Source of the DNA: Zoroaster sp. YZ-2022
Taxonomy: Eukaryota > Echinodermata > Asteroidea > Forcipulatida > Zoroasteridae
DNA length: 64,000 nt
Direction: 5' to 3'
Assembly: GCA_029582265.1 (NCBI GenBank)
Contig: CM055816.1
Location: 36,454,220-36,518,219, forward strand
Position 1 is the stretch's first letter, and each line of letters opens with the position of its first letter. The notes under the pieces are model-generated. The model worked only from the letters and a program-made list of their open reading frames with translations, was not told the origin of the DNA and made no database searches. Shown in pieces: positions 43,847-56,307 of this stretch. Position numbers and translations under genes: made by a program.

Positions 43847-46800
43847 ATGTCCACAAAACTCTCTGCATATGCGGAAGAGTTGATCGGTACTTCAAAGCTC
43901 GGTACTTGGAAAATTATCAGCGTGTGAGTTGAAAACGGATCCGCACATCATCGACGATAAATATCTTGATGCCTCACCGGAGGATATCCCTGAAGTACAG
44001 TGGAGTGACATGTATATTTACATGATATCAACTCCAAGCCAGCATACGCGGAAGAGATCAGAGTAAGTTTTTTCAGCCTGACTTCATTTACATTGTTTGT
44101 GGAAAAAATCTGAGTGATCAAAACTAAATCTCCTTCCAAATTTATTGTTAGTCCTAACTTACGCCCTCTTTTCAGTGATCAGCTTTCTTCCTTATAATTA
44201 ATACATGATTGCATTTGTGTGTTTCTGTAGACATCAGTCATATTTATCTTATATCTTTATCATGATGTAGGCTAGTATGTTGAGCAGCTCTAGCAGAGCA
44301 TCTCTCAACTTTGGAGCATCACATGGATTCAATATTTTTTTCTCTCTCTCTCATGTAGGCATGGAAATCGATGGTCGGATCAGACAGTTTTGTCAAGGCG
44401 GGATGGGTTCACGACATGAGGTTATACACCTACAAAACGGAAGCAGGGGTAACCAGGTACATCGTGATTGGGAAAGTTAAGCACAGCCAGAGAATGTCGG
44501 CCACATGTCTTCTTCCTTGGTTTGCTGTTGAGAAATGTGGGGAGATTCTTGCTGCTCATTGCACATGTATGGCAGGGTAAGACAATGTTTCTTCCTTCTT
44601 GTTGTTTATAATTATGCCTACCAGTGAAAAGTTAACTATTGTCGCCAAATTCTTTACTTATTAGCCTATTTCTAAAATGTTTTCATCCAACGGCTAATTA
44701 TTATTTCTGTTTATTTTAAATTAAACAAAAATCCTCTTTCAAACATAAGTTTTATATTGCCTCTGCTCTGTGTTGTACACAGACTTTCAGTGTGAATGTA
44801 CACAATTTGGTTTTCTCTTTACATGTGGCTGAAACATAGTGAGATACACTTCATCATAACCCCCCAAAGTACCGAAAGTCAAAAGAACCTTATTGCACTA
44901 TAAATACTATACTTAAAAACACTACAAGTAATAGCTTGCAGAAATAATGTTTTTTTCATTACCTGACAACATCCTTTTTACTTACATGTACATTGTACAG
45001 GTTGGGGGAGGCTTGTTCTCATATTGCCGCCCTGGTGTCCAGTGTCATGAAGGCTAACCAACTCAGGAAGATCCCAGGAGAGGATGCATGTACTTCTAAA
45101 AGCTGCACATGGTTACCAGCAAATAGAAATGTAAATCACCTACAAGACTCATTATTCATGTTCTTCTTGACAGTATGAGAATACCTGCTACTGGTTTTTG
45201 GACATTGAACTTTGCAGTATATTAGCATGAATATTTCTTCATGTAGAACATGAATAAATTAAATAAATAGAAATGAAGTGAAAGACAGTGAACATTAAAC
45301 TTTATTTTTTCACATGATTTCTCTTGTTATTGAAGGTTTTTGCTGCCCAAGTGGAGATGATCAATTTTGCCAAACCATCATCAAGCTGCAACAAGAGGCA
45401 GAGGACAGAGTCTACAGTGAAGAATGTCATCGCTCCACCAACAGAAGCAGAACTGGCAGCATTCCATACTTCCCTTGCACAATCACCAGCAAGACCTGTG
45501 GTACATTGTGTAATGGATGAGTATGCCCATGAATTCGTCCCTCTATCCAGCACCAACAAGTATCCACCATTGATGTCATCACTGTATGACCCAGACAGCT
45601 TGGGACTCTCATATACAGAACTTCTCGCCAAGTGTGCTGGACTTGCTGATTCATTAGAAGTAAGTAATTTAGTACCATTACCACACACATACAATGTCAA
45701 GTATATTTACTTCTGAACAGAAGCCGAGTCATGTTTTGTGTTGTGAGCAGAAACTACATGTATACATTGATATTTCACTACAAGTAGTGTCATAAGAAGC
45801 CAAAACCAAAAATAAAATTCCCAGTAATTATCACACACTTGAAAATATTTGCAGTGGTGCAGACTAGGCAAGAAGTCTGACATTGTAGAGTCATAGGTTA
45901 TGACATATTTTCACAGAAATGAGAGTAGTCTTAAAATTTGATTATTAAGTAAGAAACCAAACATGTGCAATTTGTAGCAAGCTTTTTTCGAATATTATGA
46001 AATCATCCTCTTCACTCAGAGTTTGTTTATTGAATTTATTTCTTGGCAGATAACTTCAGACCAGTGTCGAGTTGTAGAAGTGGCTACAGGAACAGGCCTT
46101 GAACAAGCTTTGGTTTTCACAGAGAGCAGGACGGATCACGGCTTCTATTTTCAAGAGTGCAGCCAGAACAAATCTTGCCATGCCATCTGCAAGTCTGATC
46201 AAACGAGTCTGCTATCCAGAGGCCTTTCGTTTCTCCACAGAAGCAACAAGGTAATAAATGGATTTACTGTCAATTCTACTACTACTAAGCCCTAATGGAA
46301 GTTGCTATATTTAGTATAGAATCTCCACCTTCATTAAATCTGAAACTGCACTATTGATCAACTTTCTAACTTTGTTTAGAAACAAGCATTTTTTTAATTT
46401 ATTTTTCCCCATTTTCTTTTAATTGCTTAGTGTGGACTGCGTATCACATCTCTTGTATGTTTTTTCTTTCTTACATAGATGGGGCTGTGACCATGAAAGG
46501 ACAGCCAGAGATGCATATCTGCAACAGGAGGGCACAAAGCATCAAAACCTCTAAGTAAAGGATTGCGGTCTGCTGATCAGCACGAAATACCCCTTCATCG
46601 GAGCTTCACCAGATGCCATTCTTCACTGTGACTGCTGTGGCACACAATTGGTAGAGATTAAGTGTCCCTTCTGTGTGAAAGATGGCTTACCTCCCGGTAT
46701 CTCTGGAGAGACTGCAAAGAAATTTTGCATGGACTACAATGGGGAGAACTGGCACTTAAAGAAGGATCACCAATATTATTATCAAGTACAAGCACAATTG

Positions 46801-47249
46801 AATGTGTGGGACATCGAAAAGGGAGTTTTCATTCTTTGGACAAATAAGGAATTTGTTAGTGAAAGCATTGCAGGGACAGAGACTTTTTTGAAGGAGCAGT
46901 GGACAGTGTCCGACATTTTTTTGTAACTGGAGTTTTACCAGAACTTGTGGGGAAATGGCTGTCAAGAAAGCCAGTTCAGTCATCAGGTGGAAATGTGCAG
47001 GTTTTGCAGCCAATGGACACAACAAGCCAGAATGATGAGGAGGATGCAGACAAGCTGTGGTGCTATTGTGAAAAACCATCATTTGGTCAGATGATTGCAT
47101 GTGATAGCAAGAACTGCATGATTAATTGGTTTCATATGGAATGTTTACTTATTCGCGTTCCCCCTAAAGGGAAATGGTATTGCCCTCATTGCAGGAAACT
47201 GCCCAAATTTGTAGGAGGGAAGAAGAAAATAATGAAAAATGAACAATGA
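43847..47249 (+). pseudogene. Broken SWIM zinc finger / YqaJ nuclease / PHD finger gene of the transposon
   Basis: Exons 43847-44062, 44359-44576, 45001-45130, 45336-45659, 46050-46250 and 46479-47249, all with GT-AG borders. The first ATG (ATGTCCACAAAAC) starts the model. The SWIM motif CTCMAGLGEACSH spans the exon 2/3 junction. The YqaJ core has GASPDAI (Asp codon near 46612) and VEIKCP (Glu near 46654, Lys near 46660), then a QVQAQ motif. A PHD finger (LWCYCEK to KWYCPHC) ends the protein. YqaJ folds are lambda-exonuclease-like. Breaks: probable one-base losses near 43902, 43912 and 44036, a frame change near 46100, a TAA at 46552-46554, and T7 instead of an expected T8 at 46916-46922. Confidence 0.85.
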
Positions 47250-48071
47250 ACTCTTGTGGTGCTTACATTAACATTCCAATTGTGTGAACATCATTTGACT
47301 GAATGATGGTTTTAACAATAGCACCATATTCAAAAAAATATCGGCTAAATCGGTTATGGTTTTGAAAATATCAAAATATTGCAATGCACACGTCCTTTAG
47401 CAAAATGGTGTAATTCTAAAGTAGACCCCAACATGTATGAATGAAGTTATATCAGATTCAGGACATGTAAACTCGAAATAAGGTACTGCAAGCGAATGTA
47501 TAAACGTTTTTGGTAACCAAAGGTCACAAATGTATTTCTAACATGACATGCAAGCAACATCTTTATGAATAGTGATGAGTGAACATTGTGTCAAAACTTA
47601 AGTAAAATTAACCCTTGTATACATGCAGTCTCCAAAATGCCACAAAAACAAAAACTGCCAAGTACACAATGCTTTTTCTATGCATGCCTTAAAATATTGC
47701 ATACTGTACACAAGAATGGTACATGGATACCCCAAAATTTAGTAAAGATAGCACAATAACCCTTAATCTTAATCATTTTACAACAATCTCTCAATAAATT
47801 TTAGGATTAAATGATGGAAAACAATTTAATTGATGATGTGTTCATGACTTTTCATTGTATATTTCACAAATTAGATACATGTAGAACTTTACCTGCCAAA
47901 TTAAATTTGTGTTTATAGTATGAAAATTAACACAATGAATTAAATTACAAAAAAAAGTTCATATTTAAAAATGTTGCCAATGAGCTACTGGTATATAATA
48001 TAATATAATTAGGGATAAACAAATAATTTCCGAGTTGCAAAAGAATGAGCAATAAGTATAGGCAAGGTGAG

Positions 48072-49333
48072 TTAGTCAATGGGAACTATGCCTGGACAAA
48101 GATTCACAAGAGCACATGCAACTCTTACAATTTTATTCACAGTCGCCTCCGGTGATGTTCCATCTTTAATGAGGGTGATGGGTATCCTATTTTGGAGAAT
48201 AGTGTACTTTTGCTTGACCATACCTATAACCCTTTCAACATGAATCCTTACGCACGACAGTTCCCTGCTCCAATCTACATCAATCTTTTCTAACTGCTTT
48301 TTTCCTCTCATAAATGGAGGGGCTTTAACTTCTGCTATAGCCATGCCACAGTAATCATTAACGAAAAACCCTCTGTCAGCAAGAATGAGATCCCCAGGCA
48401 TGAGTTTGTCAATAAGATTGCTGTTTTCTGTTATCTCTGTGTCTGTCGCCCGGCCTCCCCAACATTTACTAAGAAAACACACTGACCCCTGTGGTGTAAT
48501 TCCTATTAAAAACTTGACCGTGGAGTGATGTTTATAATTGCTCCAAACCTGGGCCCTTGCCAACAAATCTGACGGTTGCTCTATAAACACTTCAGTACAA
48601 TCAATTATAACAGCACATTTGTGAAAAATTTTTCTAAATGATGTTGGTATGCTCAAGCGAAGAGCTTCGCGACTTGGCCAATGTATGAGAGACTGGGTCT
48701 TAATGAATAATACATCTAAAACACGATGAAAATTTCTGGAAACAGTCGACTGGCTAACACCAAATCGGTACGCTAAGTCTTCATCGAAAACATTCAAACG
48801 CAGTTTCATGAGGAACATTAGCACTTGGTCAAATTTTGTAAGTTTCTTACAGGTTGGGAGCGCAGCTGCAATGAGCGTGAACAGTGACAAAAATACTGCC
48901 CATGATGGAAGTCCAGTGTAAAATTTTATTTTTGCATCATCATCCTTAAAGTCCTGTTCTTGGAGACCAGATGACCTAATCCTATTTTCAACATCTCGAA
49001 ATTGTGATCTCAAGGCAATGTTGTCCTCCTGTAGATTTTTAAGTTTCTGTTCAATCGAATCAATGTCGTTTGACGAGAGTTCTGTCTGAACTTGTGTTCC
49101 TTGGGGTAACATAGCCGTAGGTGAATCCAGGTTGTCTTGCACTGAACAGTGTTCATGATGTAAGTCCAGAAGAACTGATGCAGTCACTACATCCTCTGCC
49201 TTCCTTTTGCGCCGTTTTAACCGTTCAAAACGCTGAGATGCTGCAGGAGTTGCGAGATGACTACTGGTATAGCCCATTTTCTGCGTAGGTGCCCAGTCTG
49301 GATTATCAACTTCATGAAAAAATGATGGCTTTC
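48072..49333 (-). CDS. Transposase exon 2: DDE catalytic domain
   Basis: Minus-strand acceptor TTTGTTTTCAG. 420 codons open to TAA at 48074-48072. Contains the linker, coiled coil, helix-turn-helix and full catalytic core. No missing catalytic residue. Confidence 0.93.
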
Positions 49334-50191
49334 CTGAAAACAAAGGAAGAGAAATATAGCGATCTTATCACATTTTATACAAGAATAAGATGATATTTTA
49401 CCATGCATTTTTGTCTTTTTGAAAAAATAAGCCAGTCACGTGGCATCTAAAAAGTCTGGATTGAAATTTGAAGCAGCTATGATTTTTCACCGACACTAAG
49501 TCTTTCAATTTTTTTATGCCAAATTTGTTATGATTAACTGTTATGAATAGACTAGTACTTTAGGAGGCTACTTTGGAATGAACTACCATCTGGTATCCGT
49601 CATGCTTCTTCATTGAGTCAATTTAACATCTCTCATTTATTTTAGGCACTGTGTATTTTTAAATTGTACTTGCATCTCACTGTAAAGCGCTGTGATACCG
49701 TTTGTGTAAGAGCGCTATATAAATGCCTTCATTGTATTGTATTGTATTGTAATAAGGGAAAACCATGCTATTTTTGCTAACGTTAGTCCTATGCCGCATG
49801 CCCTGCCTACGCAGTTCACACATTTGAGTTAACATTAACACTCTCATTGAACATACCATATGACATGCTACTCATATTCATAGACATTTCATTTAGTTTA
49901 AAGGAATGGTAAAGCACTAAAAAGTAAATTGTGACATGTACTCATGATGTAGAATGAAGTATAACTACGTAGCCTACCCCGAATGAAATGCGCCGAACAC
50001 ACACGCGATGACTTCGACGGTTGCCATCCTTTGCGTTTGATGTTACTGAGCCATTTTTTTCGCCGTTGTTTGGACAAGTTGGCTGCATGCTGACCTTGAT
50101 GTTCCAATATTGCGGGTATGCAATAAAATGAAACTTCCTTGTCTCGATTGCAGCGATTAGAGCAACCAACAATGCAGCAGAAATTAACCAT
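48072..50191 (-). CDS. THAP-domain DDE transposase (two exons, 491 aa)
   Basis: Exons 50191-49978 and 49333-48072 joined through a phase-1 GT-AG intron give 491 codons without interruption. N-terminal THAP zinc finger (residues 1-72): CCIVGC, KKWLSNI, CSAHF, with GKPS and NPDWAPT after it, spanning the splice. Basic patch RLKRRKRK at about 109, coiled coil at about 163-189, helix-turn-helix (GVSQSTVSRNFHRVL) at about 263-277. The DDE_Tnp_4-type catalytic triad: Asp 316 (VIIDCTE), Asp 391 (ILADRG), Glu 438 (HVERVIG). The THAP finger would bind the element ends and the DDE domain would cut and join them. The start was set at the second in-frame Met (MVNFCC), as in other THAP proteins. Confidence 0.93.
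49555..49752 (+). mobile_element. LINE 3' end inside the transposase intron
   Basis: RLLWNELPSGIRHASSLSQF, then a short segment and TAG at 49643, is the typical end of a CR1/L2-like reverse transcriptase ORF. A 3' UTR with AAGAGCGCTATATAAATGCC and an ATTGT-type tandem tail follows. The 5' part is missing, as with most LINE insertions. Lies in antisense to the transposase. Confidence 0.85.
49978..50191 (-). CDS. Transposase exon 1: THAP zinc finger
   Basis: Minus-strand donor CATTCGGG|GTAGGC. Encodes the C2CH finger (Cys 5 or 6, Cys 10, Cys 65, His 68) with the conserved Trp and a basic KRKGWQPSKSSR stretch. An upstream in-frame Met at 50206 would add five residues. Confidence 0.9.
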
Positions 50192-50390
50192 TATCTTACG
50201 GAACACTGACGACTATTAGTAGTGCAACGAACGTTCAGTACAGTTCAGCTAGCCACTCCATGATCCAGGACTTAATTTTTTTAGTAGCGGTCGGTTACCG
50301 TCGGTATTACGGTATAGCTTGCTTTTGCCCTCTGAGCGAGGGCGCACTTCAGTTACTACTGGTGTGTGACGTCATATGCATAAGGTCTAT

Positions 50391-50900
50391 TGTAGTTAAA
50401 TTAATATCAATGAATTAAGCCTAAACCCTTGAAAAACGTAATTTTAGAAACTAAACTAAACCAAGACTCATTAACAAACCTTGTATAGGCCTGCATGCTA
50501 CTTTTTACAGAATGATATTATTTTACACACATATAATTAATATTAGAACATATTTGTTGACTTACCGGAGATGAACTCTTCAGGTTGGTACGTGTCTGTA
50601 CCTCCTTTTCGTCACACATGCAGCTCCTTTTTTGACAATATATTTCCTAAATGCGTCATTCAGATCATTCGACAAAGAAATTTAGTTCAAAAGTATCCGA
50701 CAGTGGAAACAATGTTTGCAAAGTCGTAGATTTTATTGGTCCGTAAAGACATCGTAATTTAACGGCATCAATGTACAGACAACACGGTCAATCATGTTCA
50801 ATGGTATTTCCATAAATGTTCAGTAATGTTAGCGTGAAGCATTTGCACCGGTCACTCGCTGTTCTAGCACGCCCAAGTTCTCAGTGAAACTTGGCTGACC
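50391..50900. other. Flank of the transposon, unassigned
   Basis: A minus-strand donor at 50575 (CTCCG|GTAAGT) preceded by an open stretch encoding RSCMCDEKEVQTRTNLKSSS could be a short exon. No recognised domain. Confidence 0.25.
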
Positions 50901-51001
50901 GCTGTCCTTTCAATTACCGTTCCACAGTCGTCGTCCTAGACACTCTTCCAGTATTTCTTTTCGGGAACATAAAGTCTTCCAAAATCACTGACAGAAACAA
51001 C

Positions 51002-51298
51002 CTAGTCCTTGCATGCTCCTTTTCCTGGTCGAAAACATACGAAAAGTCTTTCTGAATATTTAGAAAGTTTGGTCTTCTTTGTGCTTGAAAGCTGAAGCAA
51101 TGTCTCCCATTCACGGCCGGTCACTCCAGCTGCAAATGAGTGAAGATAAGACGGCGTATGAGTGATGCGGTTATTTTGTACACAAAGCTCTATAGACCTA
51201 TGTAAATTCGCGGGCTGCTTGAGTTGATGTATTTCTCCGCTCACTACATTTTCGTTGATTTTCGTTATTTTATGTAACATTTTGCAGAAGAGTTTCAA
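51002..51298 (-). CDS. Candidate small ORF, unrecognised
   Basis: 98 codons from ATG to TAG. Protein-like composition, including SFAAGVTGREWETLLQLSS and YSERLFVCFRPGKGACKD. The overlapping frame continues open for a further 66 codons (to 50914), so one frame change could join two coding parts. No domain recognised, and no neighbour informs function. It may be a decayed gene or chance. Confidence 0.25.
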   Translation of the reverse strand: MKLFCKMLHKITKINENVVSGEIHQLKQPANLHRSIELCVQNNRITHTPSYLHSFAAGVTGREWETLLQLSSTKKTKLSKYSERLFVCFRPGKGACKD

Positions 51299-51299
51299 A

Positions 51300-53935
51300 A
51301 AATATAATTATTGATTAAAATCTGACGAGAAATTAAACTAAACTCTTATGATGAAAATTTGTTTGATTTTGACTAAACTTTACGATTTACTTTTTACTAC
51401 GCACTGTACGTACTCGTACCGATAGTTGATTACCATTGGTCAAATGTGGGTGGATTCTAACAGTGGCTCATTTGCATATCTGATCTGGCAGGTAGCCCAG
51501 GTTGGACTTTCACAATCGTGTATTCAGTGTATACAGAGACGGAGTCCATATTTGGGCTAATCTGGCAGGCAAAATAATTACTAAATTTGTACATGGTGTC
51601 CTCCATCCCTCCATCCCGCCATGAGAAGTTGACGAATAAAAGGCATGTATTTGAATTGTTTCCATGCTCCCTTGTTTGGAAGAGTCACTTTCATAAGTGT
51701 TTGGTTCTTAAATTTACACTCAGATCATAGGCCTATGGGAAATATTGACTCATGACTGTTTGTCAAGTCTAGAAATATGAAAAGATAGCCAGTTGACTGG
51801 ACGACGGACAGACGAGCTAGATGAACCCCCCCTAGACTTGTATTGCAGGCGTACAAGTCTATCACGCGAACTCCCCTAACTAACCTGTCACTGTGTCACT
51901 AGTAGGCCTACAACTTTTCCTTCCTCCAAAGTAGTACTGGCGCCCTCTAGTCTCTGCAAGCGAATCCACTGGACGGAACGAGTCCTGTAACACTAACACT
52001 AGTGTAACTTGTAAGGTAATAACTACGTTAAATAGACTTAGAATAGATATCTTTGACTTTAGTGGAAGATTATAAATAGTTTAGATGAAGATTTTATGGA
52101 AAGTGGGCAGGTTTGCATGGGTAGTATTCAAACTTCGGAGTATTGAATGTGTACATAGCTGTAACATAATTATGTAACGGCACTGTCCTGACCATGCTGA
52201 CCTTGACCTTACGCTATAATAAATATATAACGTTAACGTTAGTATGTATCCTCCATTTATCATAATTGACGCACCTAAGGTTATATTTATAAGCAACTGG
52301 ACGGTAGTCGGTAACTTACCAATGAAATTAGTTTGTTTCAGTGAAGGATTCTCTTGTAAAATGCTGGATCTCAGTGCGTGATCATACGGTAGGTGTGGAC
52401 GTCTTGAGCCTTGAGGGCCATTTTTTGAGACACACCAACCGTCAGAATTATGGTCATCAAAAAATTGATCTTGGACTCACCCCCAAACTGGAAAAGTTAT
52501 GGGGCACAGAAAATGTACATAAGGGAAAAAAACCAGAACTTTGAATCATGCTTAATCTTATTCCAGATCTCCAGATGGTTGTAAAATTGTTTTTAATCTT
52601 GAAAAAGAAAAGTATTATTTTACATTTTTAAATAAAATGGTATAATTTGGAGAAGCTGTCAATACTGTTCAGTATTCTTGAAAGACCAGTAAAATGGAAG
52701 GTCGTTAATGAGCATAGTAACGAGTTTTGCTTCCCTAGCTACCCAGCCTGTCGTATGGTATCATGGGAATAGAAGCTAGTTCCTAGAACAAGACGCCGTC
52801 TTAAATTAGATGCGGTCAAACATGCTACAAGACACAACAGAAATTGCACAACACATATGCACACATACATGTAAAGCACATGGTGCTCATTAAATGTAAC
52901 AAAAAATAATTTGCTCAGTCATTAGCCGTGGTCTTTGCTATAAATAAGGTTTTCAGTTGAAAAATTATTCCTAAACCAATATGCTCAATATTTATATCAA
53001 ATTAAAGGTCTTGATGAAAGAAATACAATGGTTTTTAAATCAAGAAAATTGGACGAGTAGTTTTTGAGGAATCCTGTTTTATATCAAGTTACAGCCATTC
53101 GACGAAGCGCGACTGTCCATACACTGTGTACATCCCTAATGGCAACAAAACCGTTGAATCAGCCTATACACACTGTGTACACAAGTACAGCGTTCGTGCT
53201 CGTTTCCCTCATAAGAGCTTTTGAAAGGGTGTAAAAAATACACTCTCCGCTCAAAGCTAAACAAAATTACGGCTCAAAACTTTCACATATGATAGAAAAG
53301 AGGTGTAAAATTAATTCAGACACCGCTCTTACCTTTCAACTTGAAGATTTCACCTCGAAAAAACGGTGTTTACTATTTATCTCTTCGTAACTTCGGTTGT
53401 AGAGTAGTTATGGAGATCGAGCAAGCAATAGGGAAACCGTTTTCATGTCAATCACAATGTACTCGGGCGCAGAGACAGCTCCGAAGTGGATGCCCTCAGC
53501 AGAGTGCGGCAAATTTTACGGGCTGAATACGCCCGATCTCGGAACACTTCGTGAAAGGCTGGGTGGGACGAGAGTGGTTCATTCATAAAAACCTAGGCTT
53601 TCGCACGTACTTCCGATTGCTATTTTATGTACATTGTTGGATAGCTGAGCTTTCCAATGAGCTATCACATGTAAGATTTCGACAGGTAAAAGTAATAGAA
53701 TTTTTTGATTTAAAATTTTGATGTTTTTTTGTTGCGGGCAATGCGCTGTGCATGTGGAGGGCTTCGGTCAAGCACGTACGAACTGAAAACCCTACTATAA
53801 ACCTTGACATTGTGGGCACCTGGTTTGGCTGGCCAATTTAGACAATAATGTTGCTTTTATTTGTTTTTTTATTCCACAGATTTCAAGGATGTATTGAAGA
53901 AACTTCCAAGCATTTTGAACAGCTGCCTCATTTGT
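51300..53935. other. Non-coding stretch
   Basis: No supported gene. An acceptor-like TTGTTTCAG precedes a 67-codon frame at 52341-52544 whose product I do not recognise; evidence is too weak for a call. Confidence 0.4.
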
Positions 53936-53938
53936 CAG

Positions 53939-56130
53939 GATTGCATTAGGATTGCGTCATGAAGTCAGACCCATTCCTTCAATACACAATGAGTGTACAC
54001 ATTGTACAAGAAACTCAGAAAGGTACAATAATCCATTACTCCGTTGATCTTTTTAATCATCATTGATGGTGATATTACAGGATTGCATCATAAAGTCAGA
54101 TCATCCCCTTTATACAATACATGGGAGGGTATGAGAAACTCAGAAAGGTACAATAATCCATTACTCCGTTGATCTTTTTAATCACCATTGATGGTGATAT
54201 TACAGGATTGTATCATAAAGTCAGATCATCCCCTTTATACAATACATGGGAGGGTGAGAAACTCAGAAAGGTACAATAATCCATTACTCTGTTGATCTTT
54301 TAATCACCATTGATGGTGATATTACAGGATGTATCATAAAGTCAGATCATCCCTTTTATACAATACATGGGAGGGTATGAGAAACTCAGAAAGGTACAAT
54401 AATCCATTACTCCGTTGATCTTTTTAATCACCATTGATGGTGATATTACTGAGATGTATCATAAAGTCAGATCATCCCCTTTATACAATACATGGGAGGG
54501 GTATGAGAAACTCAGAAAGGTACAATAATCCATTACTCCGTTGATCTTTTTAATCACCATTGATGGTGATATTACAGGATTGTATCATAAAGTCAGATCA
54601 TCCCCTTTATACAATACATGGGAGGGTATGAGAAACTCAGAAAGGTACAATAATCCATTACTCCGTTGATCTTTTTAATCACCATTGATGGTGATATTAC
54701 AGGATTGTATCATAAAGTCAGATCATCCCCTTTATACAATACATGGGAAGGTATGAGAAACTCAGAAAGGTTCAGTAATCTATTACTCCGTTGATCTTTT
54801 TAATCACCATTGATGGTGATATTACAGGATTGTATCATAAAGTCAGATCATCCCCTTTATACAATACATGGGAAGGTATGAGAAACTCAGAAAGGTTCAG
54901 TAATCCATTACTCCGTTGATCTTTTTAATCACCATTGATGGTGATATTACAGGATTGTATCATAAAGTCAGATCATCCCCTTTATACAATACATGGGAGG
55001 GTATGAGAAACTCAGAAAGGTACAATAATCCATTACTCCGTTGATCTTTTTAATCACCATTGATGGTGATCTTACAGGATGTATCATATAAGTCAGATCA
55101 TCCCTTTATACAATACATGGGATGGTATGAGAAACTCAGAAAGGTTCAGTAATCCATTACTCCGTTGATCTTTTTAATCACCATTGATGGTGATATTACA
55201 GGATTGTATCATAAAGTCAGATCATCCCCTTTATACAATACATGGGAAGGTATGAGAAACTCAGAAAGGTTCAGTAATCCATTACTCCGTTGATCTTTTA
55301 ATCACCATTGATGGTGATATTACAGGATTGTATCATAAAGTCAGATCATCCCCTTTATACAATACATGGGAAGGTATGAGAAACTCAGAAAGGTTCAGTA
55401 ATCCATTACTCCGTTGATCTTTTTAATCACCATTGATGGTGATATTACAGGATTGTATCATAAAGTCAGATCATCCCCTTTATACAATACATGGGAGGGT
55501 ATGAGAAACTCAGAAAGGTACAATAATCCATTACTCCGTTGATCTTTTTAATCACCATTGATGGTGATATTACAGGATTGTATCATAAAGTCAGATCATC
55601 CCCTTTATACAATACATGGGAAGGTATTAGAAACTCAGAAAGTTTCAGTAATCCATTACTCCGTTGATCTTTTAATCACCATTGATGGTGATATTACAGG
55701 ATTGTATAAAGTCAGATCATCCCTTTATACAATACATGGGAAGGTATGAGAAACTCAGAAAGGTTCAGTAATCCATTACTCCGTTGATCTTTTTAATCAC
55801 CATTGATGGTGATATTACAGGATTGTATCATAAAGTCAGATCATCCCCTTTATACAATACATGGGAAGGTATGAGAAACTCAGAAAGGTTCAGTAATCCA
55901 TTACTCCGTTGATCTTTTTAATCACCATTGATGGTGATATTACAGGATTGTATCATAAAGTCAGATCATCCCCTTTATACAATACATGGGAAGGTATGAG
56001 AAACTCAGAAAGGTTCAGTAATCCGTTAATCCATTTATATCCATATATATCTTGTTAATCCGTTTATCTCGTTTATCACCATTGATAGTGAGTGTATAGG
56101 ATTGTATCATCAAGTCAGATCATCCCCTTA
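53939..56130. repeat. Tandem repeat, ~125-bp unit, ~17 copies
   Basis: The unit runs AGGATTGTATCATAAAGTCA, GATCATCCCCTTTATACAAT, ACATGGGAGGGTATGAGAAA, CTCAGAAAGGTACAATAATC, CATTACTCCGTTGATCTTTT, then TAATCACCATTGATGGTGAT. Two subtypes, GGTACAATAATCC with GGGAGGG and GGTTCAGTAATCC with GGGAAGG, occur in blocks. Edge units are diverged. Each unit contains the palindromic ATCACCATTGATGGTGAT. Confidence 0.97.
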
Positions 56131-56194
56131 TAGTACACCTAAGGAATAGTAGCTTTTGTTCCCACTCCTTCCTTCTACATGTACATCCTTCAGA

Positions 56195-56305
56195 AATAGA
56201 TGTCAAATAGATGTCAAATAGATGTCAAATATGTAGATGTCAAATACGTATATGTCAAATACGTAGATGTCAAATACGTAGATGTCAAATATGTAGATGT
56301 CAAAT
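56195..56305. repeat. AGATGTCAAAT minisatellite, left part
   Basis: Units of 11-16 bp built on AGATGTCAAATA with optional GT or CGT additions. Continues on the far side of the SINE at 56762-56922. Confidence 0.95.
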
Positions 56306-56307
56306 AT

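Larger units (their letters stand above)
43532..50388. mobile_element. 6.86-kb DNA transposon, IS4EU/ISL2EU-like
   Basis: Inverted ends AGACCTTATGCAT followed by TGACGTCA on both sides, flanked by AT (43530-43531 and 50389-50390; TA one base in is equally possible). It carries two convergent genes: a plus-strand SWIM-YqaJ-PHD gene and a minus-strand THAP-DDE transposase. This pairing and a 2-bp target duplication are what I recall of the IS4EU/ISL2EU group; that assignment is from memory. The transposase gene appears intact and the partner gene is broken. Confidence 0.88.

Noticed and set aside
45302..45700. 132-codon minus-strand frame opposite transposon exon 4
   Set aside because: Shadow of the plus-strand coding exon.
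52341..52544. 67-codon frame after an acceptor-like TTGTTTCAG
   Set aside because: No recognisable domain, no partner exon, and length within chance expectation.
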